Part shown: piece after piece, positions 1 to 10,816 of the stretch
Layout of the letters: the number at the start of each line of letters is the position of its first letter
Position numbering within the stretch: position 1 is the stretch's first letter
Assembly (NCBI RefSeq): GCF_000151315.2
Contig: NW_011887293.1
Coordinates: 1,619,208 to 1,683,207, forward strand
Length of the DNA stretch: 64,000 bases
Source of the DNA: Capsaspora owczarzaki ATCC 30864
Lineage: Eukaryota > Opisthokonta > Filasterea
Reading direction: 5' to 3'
Position numbers and translations under genes: made by a program
Notes under the pieces: generated by a model
The model's input: the letters and a program-made list of their open reading frames with translations, nothing else
Told to the model about the DNA's origin: nothing
Database searches by the model: none

Positions 1-3000
1 CGTCGTGCTGAGGTCGGACTGCAGCGTGACAACCTCCTTGCGCAACGTGGCTAGCTCAGTCGTGGCGGCAGAAGCTTCTTGCCGGCTGGCCTGCAACTGG
101 GCGCGAACAGTCTCCAGCTCGTCCTTGAGCTTTTGGGCCTCGGAGGTGGACGCGCCAAGCTTGGAGGTCGCCTGGGAGTTGGACCGCTTGATGGTGGCCA
201 ATTCGTCTGCCTGCGCGTCGTAGCGAGCGCGGCTTTCGACAATCAGCGCGTTCAACTCGCTCTGCTTTGCCTCTTGCTCGGCTTGCGTCGAGGCCAGTCG
301 AGCGTTGGCCGCCGCAAGATCCTCCTGCAGCTCGCTTGCACGCTTGGAGGCCTGGTCTCGTTGGAGATTGGCACGAGACAACGCCTCTTGGGCGTCGAGC
401 AGCGCTTTGCCCTTGACCTCCAGTTGGCCCACAGCGTCCGTGTATCGTTGCGCATCGCGCGTCTGCCGCGCTCGATACTGCTTGTCCAGTCCCTCGACAT
501 GGGCAATGAGCTCTTCCATCTGATGAACGAAAAGAGAGAGAGAGAGAGAGAAAAAAAAAGGGGCAATTGAGCGCAAACTCTTTGCGAGCGAAAATGTGTC
601 AACGGGGCAAGCACATATTTTTTACCTGGGTTTGGATTGTACGCTGCTCGGTGCTGCGTGCTTCCAGCTCGACCAGCAAATCACCGTGCTTGCCTTCAGC
701 AAGAGCCTTCTCCGCTTCCTGAGCAGCAACCAGTGCCTTGTGCTCGGTAACGGCGGCCTGTGCGGCATCTCGCTCTTCGGTCAATCGTTGACTAATGGTT
801 GAACAAGCGCAAGCAAAAGAATGTCAGCAAAAACAAAGCCCAGCAAGCCAAACCAAACCAAAAAGCAAGCCAAAAACAAACACAAAAACCATCTTCGTGT
901 TCGACGTCAACTGACATGGTTTGTTGCAAAGAGGCAACATCGCGCTGAGTGTCTTCCAGCTTGGTGACGGCTTCACGGCGAGCAGACTCGATCTTTTCGA
1001 CCTCCGCGTCGTCGTGGTGCACACTTGAGCGAGCCGAAGCAGGTGGCGTGGCTCCGCGCTCGGCAATGTGTGACGTTTCCTTGACGGGGGAAGTTTCCAA
1101 CCGCGTTGCGGCGCTTGTACTGTCGCTGCGTGGGATTTTGGCAACGCCAGCGCCGGCAGGCGCCGCGGCAGAAGGTGATTCAGCCGAGTGCTCGTTCAGC
1201 ACAATGATGGAGTCGCGCCGCCGAGTGGCAATGGTCTTGGCGGTATTGACTGTGCGTTTGGCCACCATGCCCGCTTTGCTCGAAATGCGCTGCAGGAAGA
1301 GCTTCCGATCGGTGTAGCCGCGGACGGTCCACATTTTCTTCAGGAGCAGAGGGCGCTCGGCCGTGCCCAGCACGCGCTCGCGGTTGCCAGCCCAGCACTC
1401 TTTGAGCTGGAAGTTGTTGATTTGGTTTTCACTTTCAGCCACGTGGAAATACTTGACCAGCATGATGAGCATGACCTCGCGCGCGGTGGTGGACGTGTCC
1501 ACCAACAGGGTCTTGTAGGTGCCTTCTCCGACATGAATCTGAATCAGCCCTTCTTCCTTTTCGGTCGAGGCAAGCGCAAGCCCGCCCATCTCGTCAAAGG
1601 TGACATCCATGAGCAGCGATCCCAGCGTGTCAGCCGGATCGGTGATGGATGTGAGCGAATGGCTTTTGCGCTCGTTGCGAACCTCGATGATCTTTGCGAG
1701 CGAGGACGTCGTGTGGCAGAAGAGCGAGCTCACGCCGTTGCTCTTGTGATGGAAGACGCGCACGCAAATCTCGTCCGAGGGTCGGATTTCGCCTTCGGGC
1801 ACTGCAAAAATGCACGAAAAGTCCCACGGAATGACGTGCGTTTCCACACCGGATGTCGGACGAGAGCGGACCATGGACGTGGGCCGCGAGGAGGACGCTT
1901 CGCCAGGCGAGGAGGAGGCTGGGGACCGCTTGGCAGAATTGGACGACGTTGGGGACGAGCCCGCGCTGGCAGAACGATTCTGGCCGTCAGCCTGACGCTC
2001 TGGCGTACGAGGCGGAGCAGTGGCATCTGCAGGCTCATCGCCTTCGTCAATGCGCTCGTGCGACAAGGGCGAGAGAGAGCGCGAGTTGCCGCTGTGCGGA
2101 CTGCTTGGCCTGGCATTGGCGGGCTTGTTGCTGCTGCTGATGTTGTTGTTGCTGTTGGCAGCCGGCCTTGTCGGGTTGACCGAGTTGGACTTGAACACTT
2201 GATCGCGGAAGGAGACGGTGCAAAACGCCGACTCAATGTCGGCAGTTTCTGCAGAATCTGGACCAAAAAGGCCTTCCGTCTCGACAAGGTTGACAGTGAG
2301 CGTGGCGGCCGTCATCAAGTGCTGCGACGCCAGGGATTCTCGGTTGGAGAGGTTTGTCGTGCTCATGCTCGCAGCGGTACTAATGCTGCCGTTGCTGGCG
2401 GATGAGGACATGGACGCTGCGGATGCACTCGCGGCATACGCAGGAATGCTGCTGGCGCTTGTGCTCCGTGGTACCGTTGAGGAGGAGGACGAGGACGGCG
2501 ACGACGACGACGACGGGTTGGAAGCGGTCGACGACGCAGGAAGACCTGGAGCGAACGAGGATGACAGGACGCCTCCGGTGGTGCTTGACTTGCGATTCTG
2601 GCTGCTGCTGGGCGTGTTTGGCGGCGAGATGGATGTGGAGGGCCCTGCACTCAAGCTTCCATTCGTATTGCCAGCATTCGCAGCCGCACTGCTGCTGCTG
2701 CTGCTACTGCTACTGCTACTGCTGCTTGAGCCAACGTTGCTGGCTGAGCGGAAGAGCGAGCTGATAATCTTGCTTGCCTTCTGCGTCGCGCTGGTCGAAT
2801 GCGATGGCGAGCTCGATGCGGCGGTTGCACTCGAGCCCACCTGCGAGAACGACGACGGCGATGACGACGAAGATGTCGATGCTTGCGAGAAGGACGGGGC
2901 GGCGGCAGAGGACGCAGACGGCAGGCTGGTTGCTGCGGAAGCGATTGGCAGACCTGAAACCGACATTCTCGCTGGTCCGCTCGCATTGGCGCCAGTCATC

Positions 3001-3458
3001 ACAGCCGAGCTTGACGATGCAGTAGAAGGAGTAGTAGTAGTAGTAGAAGAAGTAGTAGTAGAAGAAGAAGCAGAGGATCCAGAGTGGAGCGACCAAGCCG
3101 AGCCAGATTCACCGGAAGAAGGGGAAAAAGCAGCGGCGGTCGGCAGGAGCGAGGTGGCCTGCTGCGGCTGGGTGGATGGCGCGACGGACGAGACGACGAC
3201 GGCGTTGGCAAGCACTGCGACGGTCGACCTGCGTGCTGCCTGCGCCTGGTGGTGCTGGACGACGTGCGAGCGCCGCTGCTGCCCAGTGAGGATGGAGGGA
3301 CTGCCAGGCGCCGACCCGGTTGCAGCTCCAGTTCCAGTTCCAGTTGCAGCTCCTGCTCCTGTCGCTCCTGCCACTCCTGCTCCTGTTGCTCCTGCTGGTG
3401 CTGTTGCTGCTGCGGTCGCAGTCGCAGATCCAGATGCAGCGACAGAGTCCGATTGCAT
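1..3458 (-). CDS. C2 / Ras-association domain coiled-coil protein (3' end off window)
   Basis: Exons, in transcript order: 3458-916, 791-626, 519-<1; phases agree. The first ~380 residues are low-complexity Ser/Ala/Thr with a poly-Ser run. A C2-like beta sandwich follows in two parts (about residues 385-415 and 535-620, containing HVIPWDFSCIF and CVRVFHHKSNG) split by a ~120-residue Ser/Pro-rich insert. A Ras-association (RA) fold lies at about 637-722 (GLIQIHVGEGTYKTLLVD, then NNFQLKECWAG). From ~820 to the window edge the protein is Ala/Glu/Gln/Lys-rich heptad coiled coil with no stop. Known: C2 domains bind membranes or proteins and RA domains bind GTP-loaded Ras/Rap. Inference: a membrane-associated Ras-effector scaffold. 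I could not match it to a named family. ATG 3458 is the first ATG after a T-rich leader. It is divergent from VPS45. Confidence 0.75.
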
Positions 3459-4057
3459 ACTTTAGCTTGGTTTTTATTGTATTTTATAGTATTTTTTGAG
3501 AATTTTTTTCCTTTTCTTTTTGTTTGCCTTCTGTTTTTGGAGCTTGTTTTGCTTGACTTTTGAAACGAAAGCAAACGAAAGAGAAAGAAAGAAAGAAGAC
3601 GACAAGAAAACAAGAAAACTAAGAATGAAAAAGGACAAAAAAAAAAAAAAAAAGCAAAAGCAGACAACAAACAGAAAAAGAAAAAGCAAACAAAACAACC
3701 AAAGATCAGAAAGTGTCAAAGCACAGATTGAAACAAAGTGTGACGAGGATGGAGCAAAGTCGTTGAATCGATGGATGAATAGATGGATGAAATGCTGCTA
3801 TTCAATACTCTCGAGAATCGGAGCGCACAGTCGCAAGTGCGCGATCGGTTCATTGGATGTGAAATGTATCGGCGTAGATCCACGCTGCTCAGCTCAGCTC
3901 AGAGTAAAGTCAATGCAAGAACCCTACCAATCCGCTGTTTCCCATTTCCACATTTTTTGCAACTCAACTTTGGTCTGAGAAACCTCGAACTCAGTCTTCT
4001 TCTTTTGTCAATTTTTGCTCGGTTTTTGCCCCGGCTGTGACTTGCAACAACTCAACC
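3459..4057. other. Divergent intergenic region, C2/RA gene and VPS45
   Basis: This 599-base spacer separates two head-to-head start codons. It holds an A/G-rich stretch with a poly-A run (about 3570-3690), mirrored by T-rich sequence at 3480-3550. No open frame in it looks coding. It probably carries both promoters and 5' leaders; I see no convincing TATA element. Confidence 0.5.
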
Positions 4058-7000
4058 ATGAACGTTGTCAAAGCAGTCCGCGACTATGTGGAAAAGATGG
4101 TCAAGGACGTGCCCGGAATGAAGGCCGTCATCCTCGACCGCTTCACGGTAACTTCAATTCAATGCTTGGGTTTTTTTTTTCGTTTTGTTCGCTTTTTGCT
4201 CGGCGCACGGCGAACTCGCCCGCCCCCTCACCTCCCTCCGCCGGCCCGTTCCAACTCAATAACAAACAATCGCATCGCTTGGCCAACCCCACCCATCCCC
4301 GCTGCGTCTCCACTGGCATGGTTCGCAGTGCAGCAACGTCGAGCCGGTTTGAAAAAGTGCCGACATCGCAGCAATAATTCGGCGCCCAGTCCGTCACTCG
4401 CCCCGTCGTCGCTGAGCGATAGCATGGACTTGGCGATGCCCCATTTCCACGCTGTTCAGGAGAATGTCGCGCTGTGGAGGCGAGGCGCGGGAGGCAGCAA
4501 AAAGGATCGACCGAAAAAAAAAAAAAAAAGACAATGCAAGTTCCATACAAAAAAAAAAAAAAAAAAAAAGCAGGTTTTTTTTTTTTTTTTTTCGTTCTGA
4601 CCTTTTGACCGACCTTGACATCAGCAATGCAATCTCGGCGTCATGAGATGAAAGGTGACAATTGCTGGAAACACTCACATACAAAAACATGATGTTGTTG
4701 CAAAATGATGGACAGACACAATACCTCAGTCTGGTCTATTCGCAGTCGGAAATCCTGCAAAAGGAGGTGTACGTGATTGACAAGCTCGAGAACGCCGGAC
4801 GCGCGGCCATGCAGCACTTGAAGGCAGTCATCTACGTGCGTCCCAGTGAAGAGTCTGTCTCGCAGCTGGTCGCCGAGCTCAGGGCGCCAAAGTACGGCCA
4901 GTACTACATCTGTACGTTTCAATTCATCCAGACGCTTCAGGCACTGCATGAGACTCACTGCAGCAAAACCATGCATGTTATTTGTTGCAGATTTCTCCAA
5001 CCAGGTCAAAAAGTCGCAGCTCGAGCAACTCGCAGAGGCTGACGAACACGAAGTGGTCAAGGAAGTGCTGGTATGTCCCTTTTTTGCCCGGCTGATCGTG
5101 CTCTCCCTTGGGCAATTTGTCTCACACCAGCCTCCCATTCACTGTGACTGTCTCACGCACAGGAGCTGTACGCTGACTTTCTTGCCGTCAACCCTGGCCT
5201 GTTTTCGCTCGGTATCACGGGATGCATGCTTTCGGGTGCACGCGATACTTGGGAAGAGCGCGCCATGGGCCGTGCCGTCGAGGGCCTCTCGGCTGCCTTG
5301 CTGTCGCTGCGCCGACGACCCGTCATCCGCTACGCCAAGATGTCGAACCTTGCCAAGGGTCTTGCTACTGAGCTGACGGTATGAAGGTTTTTTTTTTTTT
5401 TTTTTTAGTTTTTTTATTTTTTGAGACTGGGATCAGAAAGCGTTGAGGTTTGTCACCCTCAGCTCACTCTGCATGTTGCATTGGCCACTCCGCCTCTTTT
5501 TTTTTTTAAATACCGCAGCTCCGCATGCAAAGCGACGCGGCCCTCTGGCAGTTTGGCCGCAATCAGGACGTGCCGCCACTGCTGATGATCCTCGATCGCC
5601 GAGACGATCCCGTCACGCCGTTGCTCAACCAGTGGACGTACCAGTCGATGGTGCACGAGCTGCTCGGCATTTACAACAATCGCGTGGACTTGTCCAACAT
5701 TCCAGACACGTCGTCGGGGCGGCGACAAGAGAAGGACGAGCTCAAGGAGGTCATTTTGAACTCGGAGCAGGACGAGTTTTCCAAGAAGAACATGTTCTCA
5801 ATTACGGCGAGGTCAGCCAGAACCTCGTTCTCCTCACGGAAGAGTTCCAAAAGCACACGCAGGAGAACAAGAAGATTGAATCGATCGAGGACATGAAGGC
5901 CTTCATCGAGCGCTACCCCAAGTTCAAGCAAATGTCGGGCAACGTTGTCAAGCATGTGACTGTCTTTGGCGAGATTGTTCGTCGCATCAACCTCAACGAT
6001 TTGTACTCTTCCTCCGAGATTGAGCAAAACCTGGCATGCCAAAACGTTGAGCACGCTCAAGCATTGGAGGTAAGTGGGCGTTGTGCAACGCAATGTCGAG
6101 TCCTTGTTGTGTTGCTGACTGTGGTTTTTGGCTTTTTGGATCAATGTTTTTTTTTTTGGGGGGGGGTGTAGGATGTCCGATCTGTCATTGACAACAACAA
6201 GGCCACCGATCTCGACCGTCTTCGCGTCGCCCTGCTGTACGCGCTGCGATTTGAGCGCAACAGCTCTGCTTCCATCCCGGCCCTTGTTGATTTGCTCAAC
6301 CGCCGCGGCGTGCATCCCGATCTTGTGGCTGTAAGTTGAGCGATTTTGCGAATGCTTGATAGTTGTTGTTGCAGTCGATTGCATTGTCTTAATTTCCCCC
6401 CCCCCTTCTATCCCATCCTCGGGCTTTTTTTTCTCCTCAGATTCTCAGCGTCATCACCCGATATGCTGGCGCCGATGTCCGTGCAAGCGACGTGTTTGGC
6501 AACAAGAGTATCATCTCGTTTACAAAGAAGGCGCTCAAGGGCTTGAAGGGCGTGGACAACATTTTCACGCAGCACGAGCCGTACCTGGTCGAGGTGCTGG
6601 ATTCGCTCATGAAGAACAAGCTCAAGGACCAGCAGTTCCCCTGGGCCACGCCCAGCATGCGCGAGCGGCCACAAGACATTATCCTCTTCGTGGTCGGTGG
6701 CGTCACGTATGAAGAGGCTGTTGCTGTCGACAAGTTCTCTCGCGCCACTCCCGGCAACCCGCGCATTCTTCTTGGTGGCACCAACATTCACAACACGTTT
6801 AGGTGCGAAGGCTTTGTTGCTTCTGTTGTCTTTGTTTTTGTTGTTTTTGTTGTTTTCGGGTTGGGGGCGGTTGGGTGCTTGAGCTGGTTTTGAACTGACT
6901 GTGATGGGGGTTTTGCTCTTCTGCTCCCTGTAGCTTCCTCGAGGAGGTGGAAAAGAGCATGTACGGTCCCCGCAATTCAATCTTTGTCGAGCGCAAGTTG

Positions 7001-7075
7001 CGAGGCGCCGCGCCGCCCAAGACCGAGGTGATCAAGTACAAGTCCACCGATAACCAGTCCTCGCAGCTGACATAA
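4058..7075 (+). CDS. VPS45: Vacuolar protein sorting-associated protein 45 (Sec1/Munc18 family)
   Basis: SM-family protein that binds Tlg2/syntaxin-16-type SNAREs and controls membrane fusion at the trans-Golgi and endosomes. Exons: 4058-4147, 4716-4911, 4991-5070, 5163-5378, 5519-6069, 6172-6330, 6441-6802, 6934-7075. The protein (~598 aa; human 570) aligns along its whole length: [56 protein letters not shown]-type segment, and [18 protein letters not shown] near the C-terminus. Exon 5 is 551 nt where phase demands 552. The frame encoding SKKNMF gives way at about 5795-5799 to the frame encoding NYGEVSQNL, so one base appears to be missing; everything else is intact. Intron 1 (568 bases) carries facing poly-A and poly-T blocks. 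Confidence 0.95.
4148..4715 (+). other. Long first intron of VPS45 with facing A and T tracts
   Basis: GT-AG intron, 568 bases against about 75-140 for the other introns of this gene. It contains A runs at about 4516-4529 and 4549-4568 and a T run at about 4575-4592, able to pair as an A/T hairpin. No coding signal was seen. The size suggests a place for transcriptional or intron-mediated control; that is inference. Confidence 0.6.
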
Positions 7076-7505
7076 AAAATGCGGCGTGCGCAGGTGTTGT
7101 TTCTTTGATTTTTTTCTAGTTGGGATTTGAACTTGATGGCATTGCAAGTGTTTAAAGTATCGCGGCGTGCTTGACAGCGATTGGTTTTTAAAATACAAGG
7201 TGGATTTTTTCGTTGGATGCCTCGTTGAATGCCTTTCGCGAGTGAGGAGCATTTGCTTTACTGCGCTTCCTGCTGGTTCTGATTCATGGTGCAAACAGAG
7301 CACTGCAAGAAGAGGGACTATTGAGTTGTCTTGTCAAAAGTAAGGTTGAGAAGCGAGAAGATCTTCCTCCACCAGCCAATCCGCTCCCTGACATCCATTT
7401 TTTGCCACAACAATCAGACTTGCTTCGCAATGTGTATGACTTTTGGTCTTTCTGAGCACCAAATCTCAGTCTCTTTTTTCGATATCGCCTTTGCATTGAG
7501 CGTTC
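7076..7505. other. VPS45-LSM2 spacer
   Basis: 430 bases between the VPS45 stop and the LSM2 start. T-rich and AT-rich after the stop, then a mixed, pyrimidine-rich leader. No coding signal; taken as the VPS45 3' untranslated region and LSM2 promoter/leader. Confidence 0.45.
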
Positions 7506-8255
7506 ATGGTAAAGTCTCTGATGTTTGTACCCTTTTTGTCTCCCACCACCACCCGCTCTTCAGCTGAAACGCGAGTGCGCTTTCCACCCCAGTCACTCTG
7601 CCTCACGCAGTGCCGCGCACGGTTCCAACGCACTGAAGCTGGAACGTTGAGATCTCGTCGTCTCTTCAAGCTAATGCATTTTGACTCTTTGTGCTACGTT
7701 CCTGATGTCTGCATGTCTGCATGTCTGTATGCCTATGTGTATGTGTGTGCGTCTGTTGCAGTTGTTCTACTCGTTCTTCAAGACGCTGGTCGACAAGGAA
7801 GTGGTCGTCGAGCTCAAGAACGATCTCTGCATCACTGGCACACTGCACTCGGTCGACCAGTTCCTCAACATCAAGCTCCTCGACATTTCCGTCGCCGAGC
7901 CCGAAAAGTATCCCCATATGGTGAGTTGTTTCAATGTGCACCGGTGGCAGCGCGTCACGATTGGCGGGAAGGCCGATCAACAACGCCACTTGACGTTGAA
8001 TGAGATTTCGCAAACGAGGGCCTTATTCATCCTCTTTATCGGGGGAGGATGGCATGGAGACCAAGAGAGAAAGAGAGCCAGTTTGCTAACGACGGCAATG
8101 TTTTGTTTGTGATGCTTTGTCAGGTCTCGGTCAAGACTTGCTTCATTCGAGGATCGGTTGTTCGATATGTTCGCCTCAACCCAGCATTCGTCGACACAGA
8201 ACTGCTCCAGGATGCTTCGCGAAGGGAGGCTAACAACATCAAGGGTGCGGCATGA
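7506..8255 (+). CDS. LSM2: U6 snRNA-associated Sm-like protein LSm2
   Basis: Subunit of the Lsm2-8 ring (U6 snRNA, nucleus) and Lsm1-7 ring (mRNA decay, cytoplasm). Exons: 7506-7508, 7762-7920, 8124-8255; 97 aa, the usual family size. The protein reads M-LFYSFFK, ELKNDLCITGTLHSVD (Sm1), SVKTCFIRGSVVRYVRL (Sm2), matching LSm2 closely. The first coding exon would be only the ATG, followed directly by a GTAAAG donor. I chose it because the family begins M-LFYSFFK and exon 2 opens exactly at the codon after Met. A different tiny first exon cannot be excluded. Its stop lies 97 bases from the convergent CcmA stop. Confidence 0.92.
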
Positions 8256-8352
8256 TGAGGCATGCGCTCTGAACGATGCGAACAAATAAAATGACACAAA
8301 TTCAACATCGCTCGCGTTTTGTGATTGAAAACAACTGGGGGGGGAGGTTCCT

Positions 8353-9271
8353 CTACATGCGTAAGGACACGGCATTTTCGAGAGCAATGTCGGCATGGGA
8401 GGCGATGATCAGCATGCCACCGCGCTGGCGATGGTCGCGAATCATGGCCTCTAGCAAGGCAATGGATTGCGTATCGAGTCCTAACGTTGGTTCGTCTAAT
8501 AGCCACACGGGGCGAGCAACTAGTGCCAACCTGCTTAGTGCCAGGCGCTTGCGTTGGCCCTGGTAACGTCGCCAGAGTTGTTGCAGCAGTTGAAGTGAAT
8601 GGGGGGGTCAGTTTTCGCCACACGATCAAAAGAACGATTTGGCAACCTCAGTATCGCTTCACCGTTGACAAAATGTTGGTCATGAGATCCCGCAATTCCC
8701 AGAGGCGCATGAGCTTGAGCACATGTGTCGCACTATAATGTGTGTTGCTATTGATGGAGAACAGCTCGATTTGCTGCTGCACTGTAATGTTTGGTGTGAT
8801 TTGCGGCTGGAAGAAGCATTCGAATGCGAGTCAGTGGGGTATGTGTCGAATGACAATGCCACACATTTCTTGGATCTTACCAACCCAGGATCCTCAAACC
8901 AGCAAAATCGCTCTGCTTCCCAGCGCTTGAGTTGCAAACCACCAGAATCGCAGAGGACGGAATCCCATATCAGTCGTCCCGCCACTGGCGGCAAATCGCC
9001 GACAATCATGTCCAGTAGTGATGTTTTGCCAGCTCCATTGGCGCCCTGTATTCCCAAAGCCGGTGAGCATCGCTCGAATCGACGCCGGTTTTGCAAGAAC
9101 AACAAAAAGCAAACGTGCTGTACCTGCACAAGCATTGCGCCGCCGGCTGGAAGTGAGAAGGACACGTTCTTGAATATAAGCGATCCTTCCTCCATTGCAG
9201 TGAGTTTATGGCCTATGAGCACCGCTGGAGATTTTGCCAAAGTGTAACCACACACGTGAGAAACTACAAGT
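8353..9271 (-). CDS. ccmA: Cytochrome c maturation ABC ATPase, CcmA type (5' end unresolved)
   Basis: ATPase subunit of the haem-handling exporter of cytochrome c maturation System I. Exons: ~9271-9124, 9045-8881, 8806-8663, 8559-8353; the inner introns are GT-AG and all phase 0. Visible in order: [15 protein letters not shown]; Walker A GANGAGKT, interrupted by an intron just before it; ABC signature [14 protein letters not shown], created exactly by splicing; RPVWLLDEP Walker B with catalytic Glu; GLD D-loop; and the IIASH switch His. The block from the signature to the C-terminus follows plant mitochondrial CcmA (ABCI1) almost residue for residue. At least 195 aa from ATG 9195, but conserved sequence (GHKLTA) lies upstream in frame with no ATG. 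A first exon, perhaps with a mitochondrial presequence, may fall beyond a possible acceptor at 9272-9274 or in the gap. Confidence 0.85.
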
Positions 9272-9379
9272 CTGAGAACCCGGCTTTGGTGTGTGTTTTT
9301 TGTGAAACGATCCACTGTCAATCACTCCCAGCAACGTTGGTTGCAAGCATGCATAAGCTCAAGTTGTGGGTGGGGGCCT

Positions 9380-9687
9380 NNNNNNNNNNNNNNNNNNNNN
9401 NNNNNNNNNNNNNNNNNNNNNNNNNNNNNNNNNNNNNNNNNNNNNNNNNNNNNNNNNNNNNNNNNNNNNNNNNNNNNNNNNNNNNNNNNNNNNNNNNNNN
9501 NNNNNNNNNNNNNNNNNNNNNNNNNNNNNNNNNNNNNNNNNNNNNNNNNNNNNNNNNNNNNNNNNNNNNNNNNNNNNNNNNNNNNNNNNNNNNNNNNNNN
9601 NNNNNNNNNNNNNNNNNNNNNNNNNNNNNNNNNNNNNNNNNNNNNNNNNNNNNNNNNNNNNNNNNNNNNNNNNNNNNNNNNNNNNNN
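9380..9687. other. Assembly gap (308 N)
   Basis: Run of N between the 5' end of the CcmA gene and the hotdog thioesterase gene. It may hide the first exon of CcmA and the shared upstream region. Confidence 0.99.
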
Positions 9688-9816
9688 ATCGCATGGAGCG
9701 CAGCATTGACGGAGAGCACTCACCCCTTGAAGGCAGTCCAAATCTAATCTGAACGGCTCAGTCTCAGATTTCCCCGTTTCACACCCTTTTATTACTGTTT
9801 TGTTCTCGTCTCAATC

Positions 9817-10389
9817 ATGGCTGCCTCAAACCAGATGACGCGCGCGATTGCGCAGCTGGGCAATCTGCCTGCATTCATGCGTCAGTGGGCGACGTCGACG
9901 GCGTTCGGGCGCACGGTCAAGTTTGCGGGAACGGCCGGCATCCAGTTCGAGTCGCTCAAGCCCGGCGAGGTCACCTGCTCGATCGCCAACAAGTCGCATG
10001 TGCAAAACCACATTGGCGGCGTCCATGCTGCGGCAATGGCGCTGCTTGCCGAGACTGCGACTGGGTTTGTGGTTGGCATCTCGCTCCCCGACGACAAGCT
10101 ACCGCTGCTCAAGAGCATGCACGTCGACTACACCAAGCGGGCGGCAGGCGGCCTCCGAGCAGTCGCCACGCTCTCCCCCGAGCAGATCGAGCAGCTCAAG
10201 ACCCAACCCAAGGGCGCAGTCACCGTCCCCGTCGTGGTGACCGACAAGGAGGGCAAGGAGCCAATTTCGGCAGAGTTTGTCTGGGCCTGGATCCCAAAGC
10301 CAGTCAAGGGCGCTGCTGCTGCCGCTGCTTCCAAGGCGTCGTCCGCTCCTGCCGATGCCTCTGCTGCCAAACCGTCGTCCAAGTTGTAG
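9817..10389 (+). CDS. Hotdog-fold thioesterase-like protein (DUF4442/PaaI type)
   Basis: Single-exon gene, 190 aa. Residues ~15-165 read as one hotdog domain. They contain the turn-helix segment NHIGGVHAAAMALLAETATG, which corresponds to the substrate-binding central helix of PaaI/THEM-like and DUF4442 proteins, then SMHVDYTKRAAGGLRAVATL (central strands) and VPVVVTDKEGKEPISAEFVW. The last ~25 residues are an Ala/Ser/Lys tail. Known: hotdog proteins of this kind hydrolyse acyl-CoA thioesters or bind acyl chains. Substrate and location cannot be read here, and there is no obvious signal peptide; the N-terminus is mildly basic. ATG 9817 is the first ATG and starts the conserved region at a sensible distance. 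Confidence 0.8.
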   Translation: MAASNQMTRAIAQLGNLPAFMRQWATSTAFGRTVKFAGTAGIQFESLKPGEVTCSIANKSHVQNHIGGVHAAAMALLAETATGFVVGISLPDDKLPLLKSMHVDYTKRAAGGLRAVATLSPEQIEQLKTQPKGAVTVPVVVTDKEGKEPISAEFVWAWIPKPVKGAAAAAASKASSAPADASAAKPSSKL

Positions 10390-10816
10390 TCGCTGTTGGA
10401 TTCGTTCTTGGAAAGGTCATCACTTGTGTCATTTTTTGGGATTGTGTGTTGACACGTGAAAACCAAGAAAATCCGCACAAACAACAACACTTTAAAAAGC
10501 CACAACAAGTACTGTCACACAACAGGAAACGATAAGACATAGAGACAATGGATCTATCTTGGACCGAGACGGAACGCGGGCGGCGGGGGTCGGGGTGGAG
10601 ATCCGACCTGCTCAAAACTATCACACTACATCCAATTCATTCCTGTGGATTGCGGCTTGGGGGGCTTCAAGAGTCATATTCAACGCGACTGCATCAGACA
10701 AATGGTCAACACAGAGACACCAAACCGAGAGGGAGAGAGAGAGGGAAAGAGAAAACAACAAAAGCCAACAAAATCAACAATGGAGTGCATCCAAACAGTT
10801 GCAGAACAACGTCTGT
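10390..10816. other. Convergent 3' spacer, hotdog gene and AGFG gene
   Basis: 427 bases between two stop codons. AC-rich and A-rich, with a short GA-rich stretch at about 10725-10755. No coding signal. Presumed 3' untranslated regions and terminators of both genes. Confidence 0.45.

Noticed and set aside
2218-3465. 415-codon open frame on the plus strand, antisense to the C2/RA gene
   Set aside because: Shadow of Ser/Ala codon runs on the minus strand; product is Asp/Glu/Leu/Val low complexity with no family signal.
9272-9321. Upstream extension of CcmA to 9321
   Set aside because: Open but without ATG, and interrupted by a probable acceptor; the true first exon is probably upstream or in the gap.
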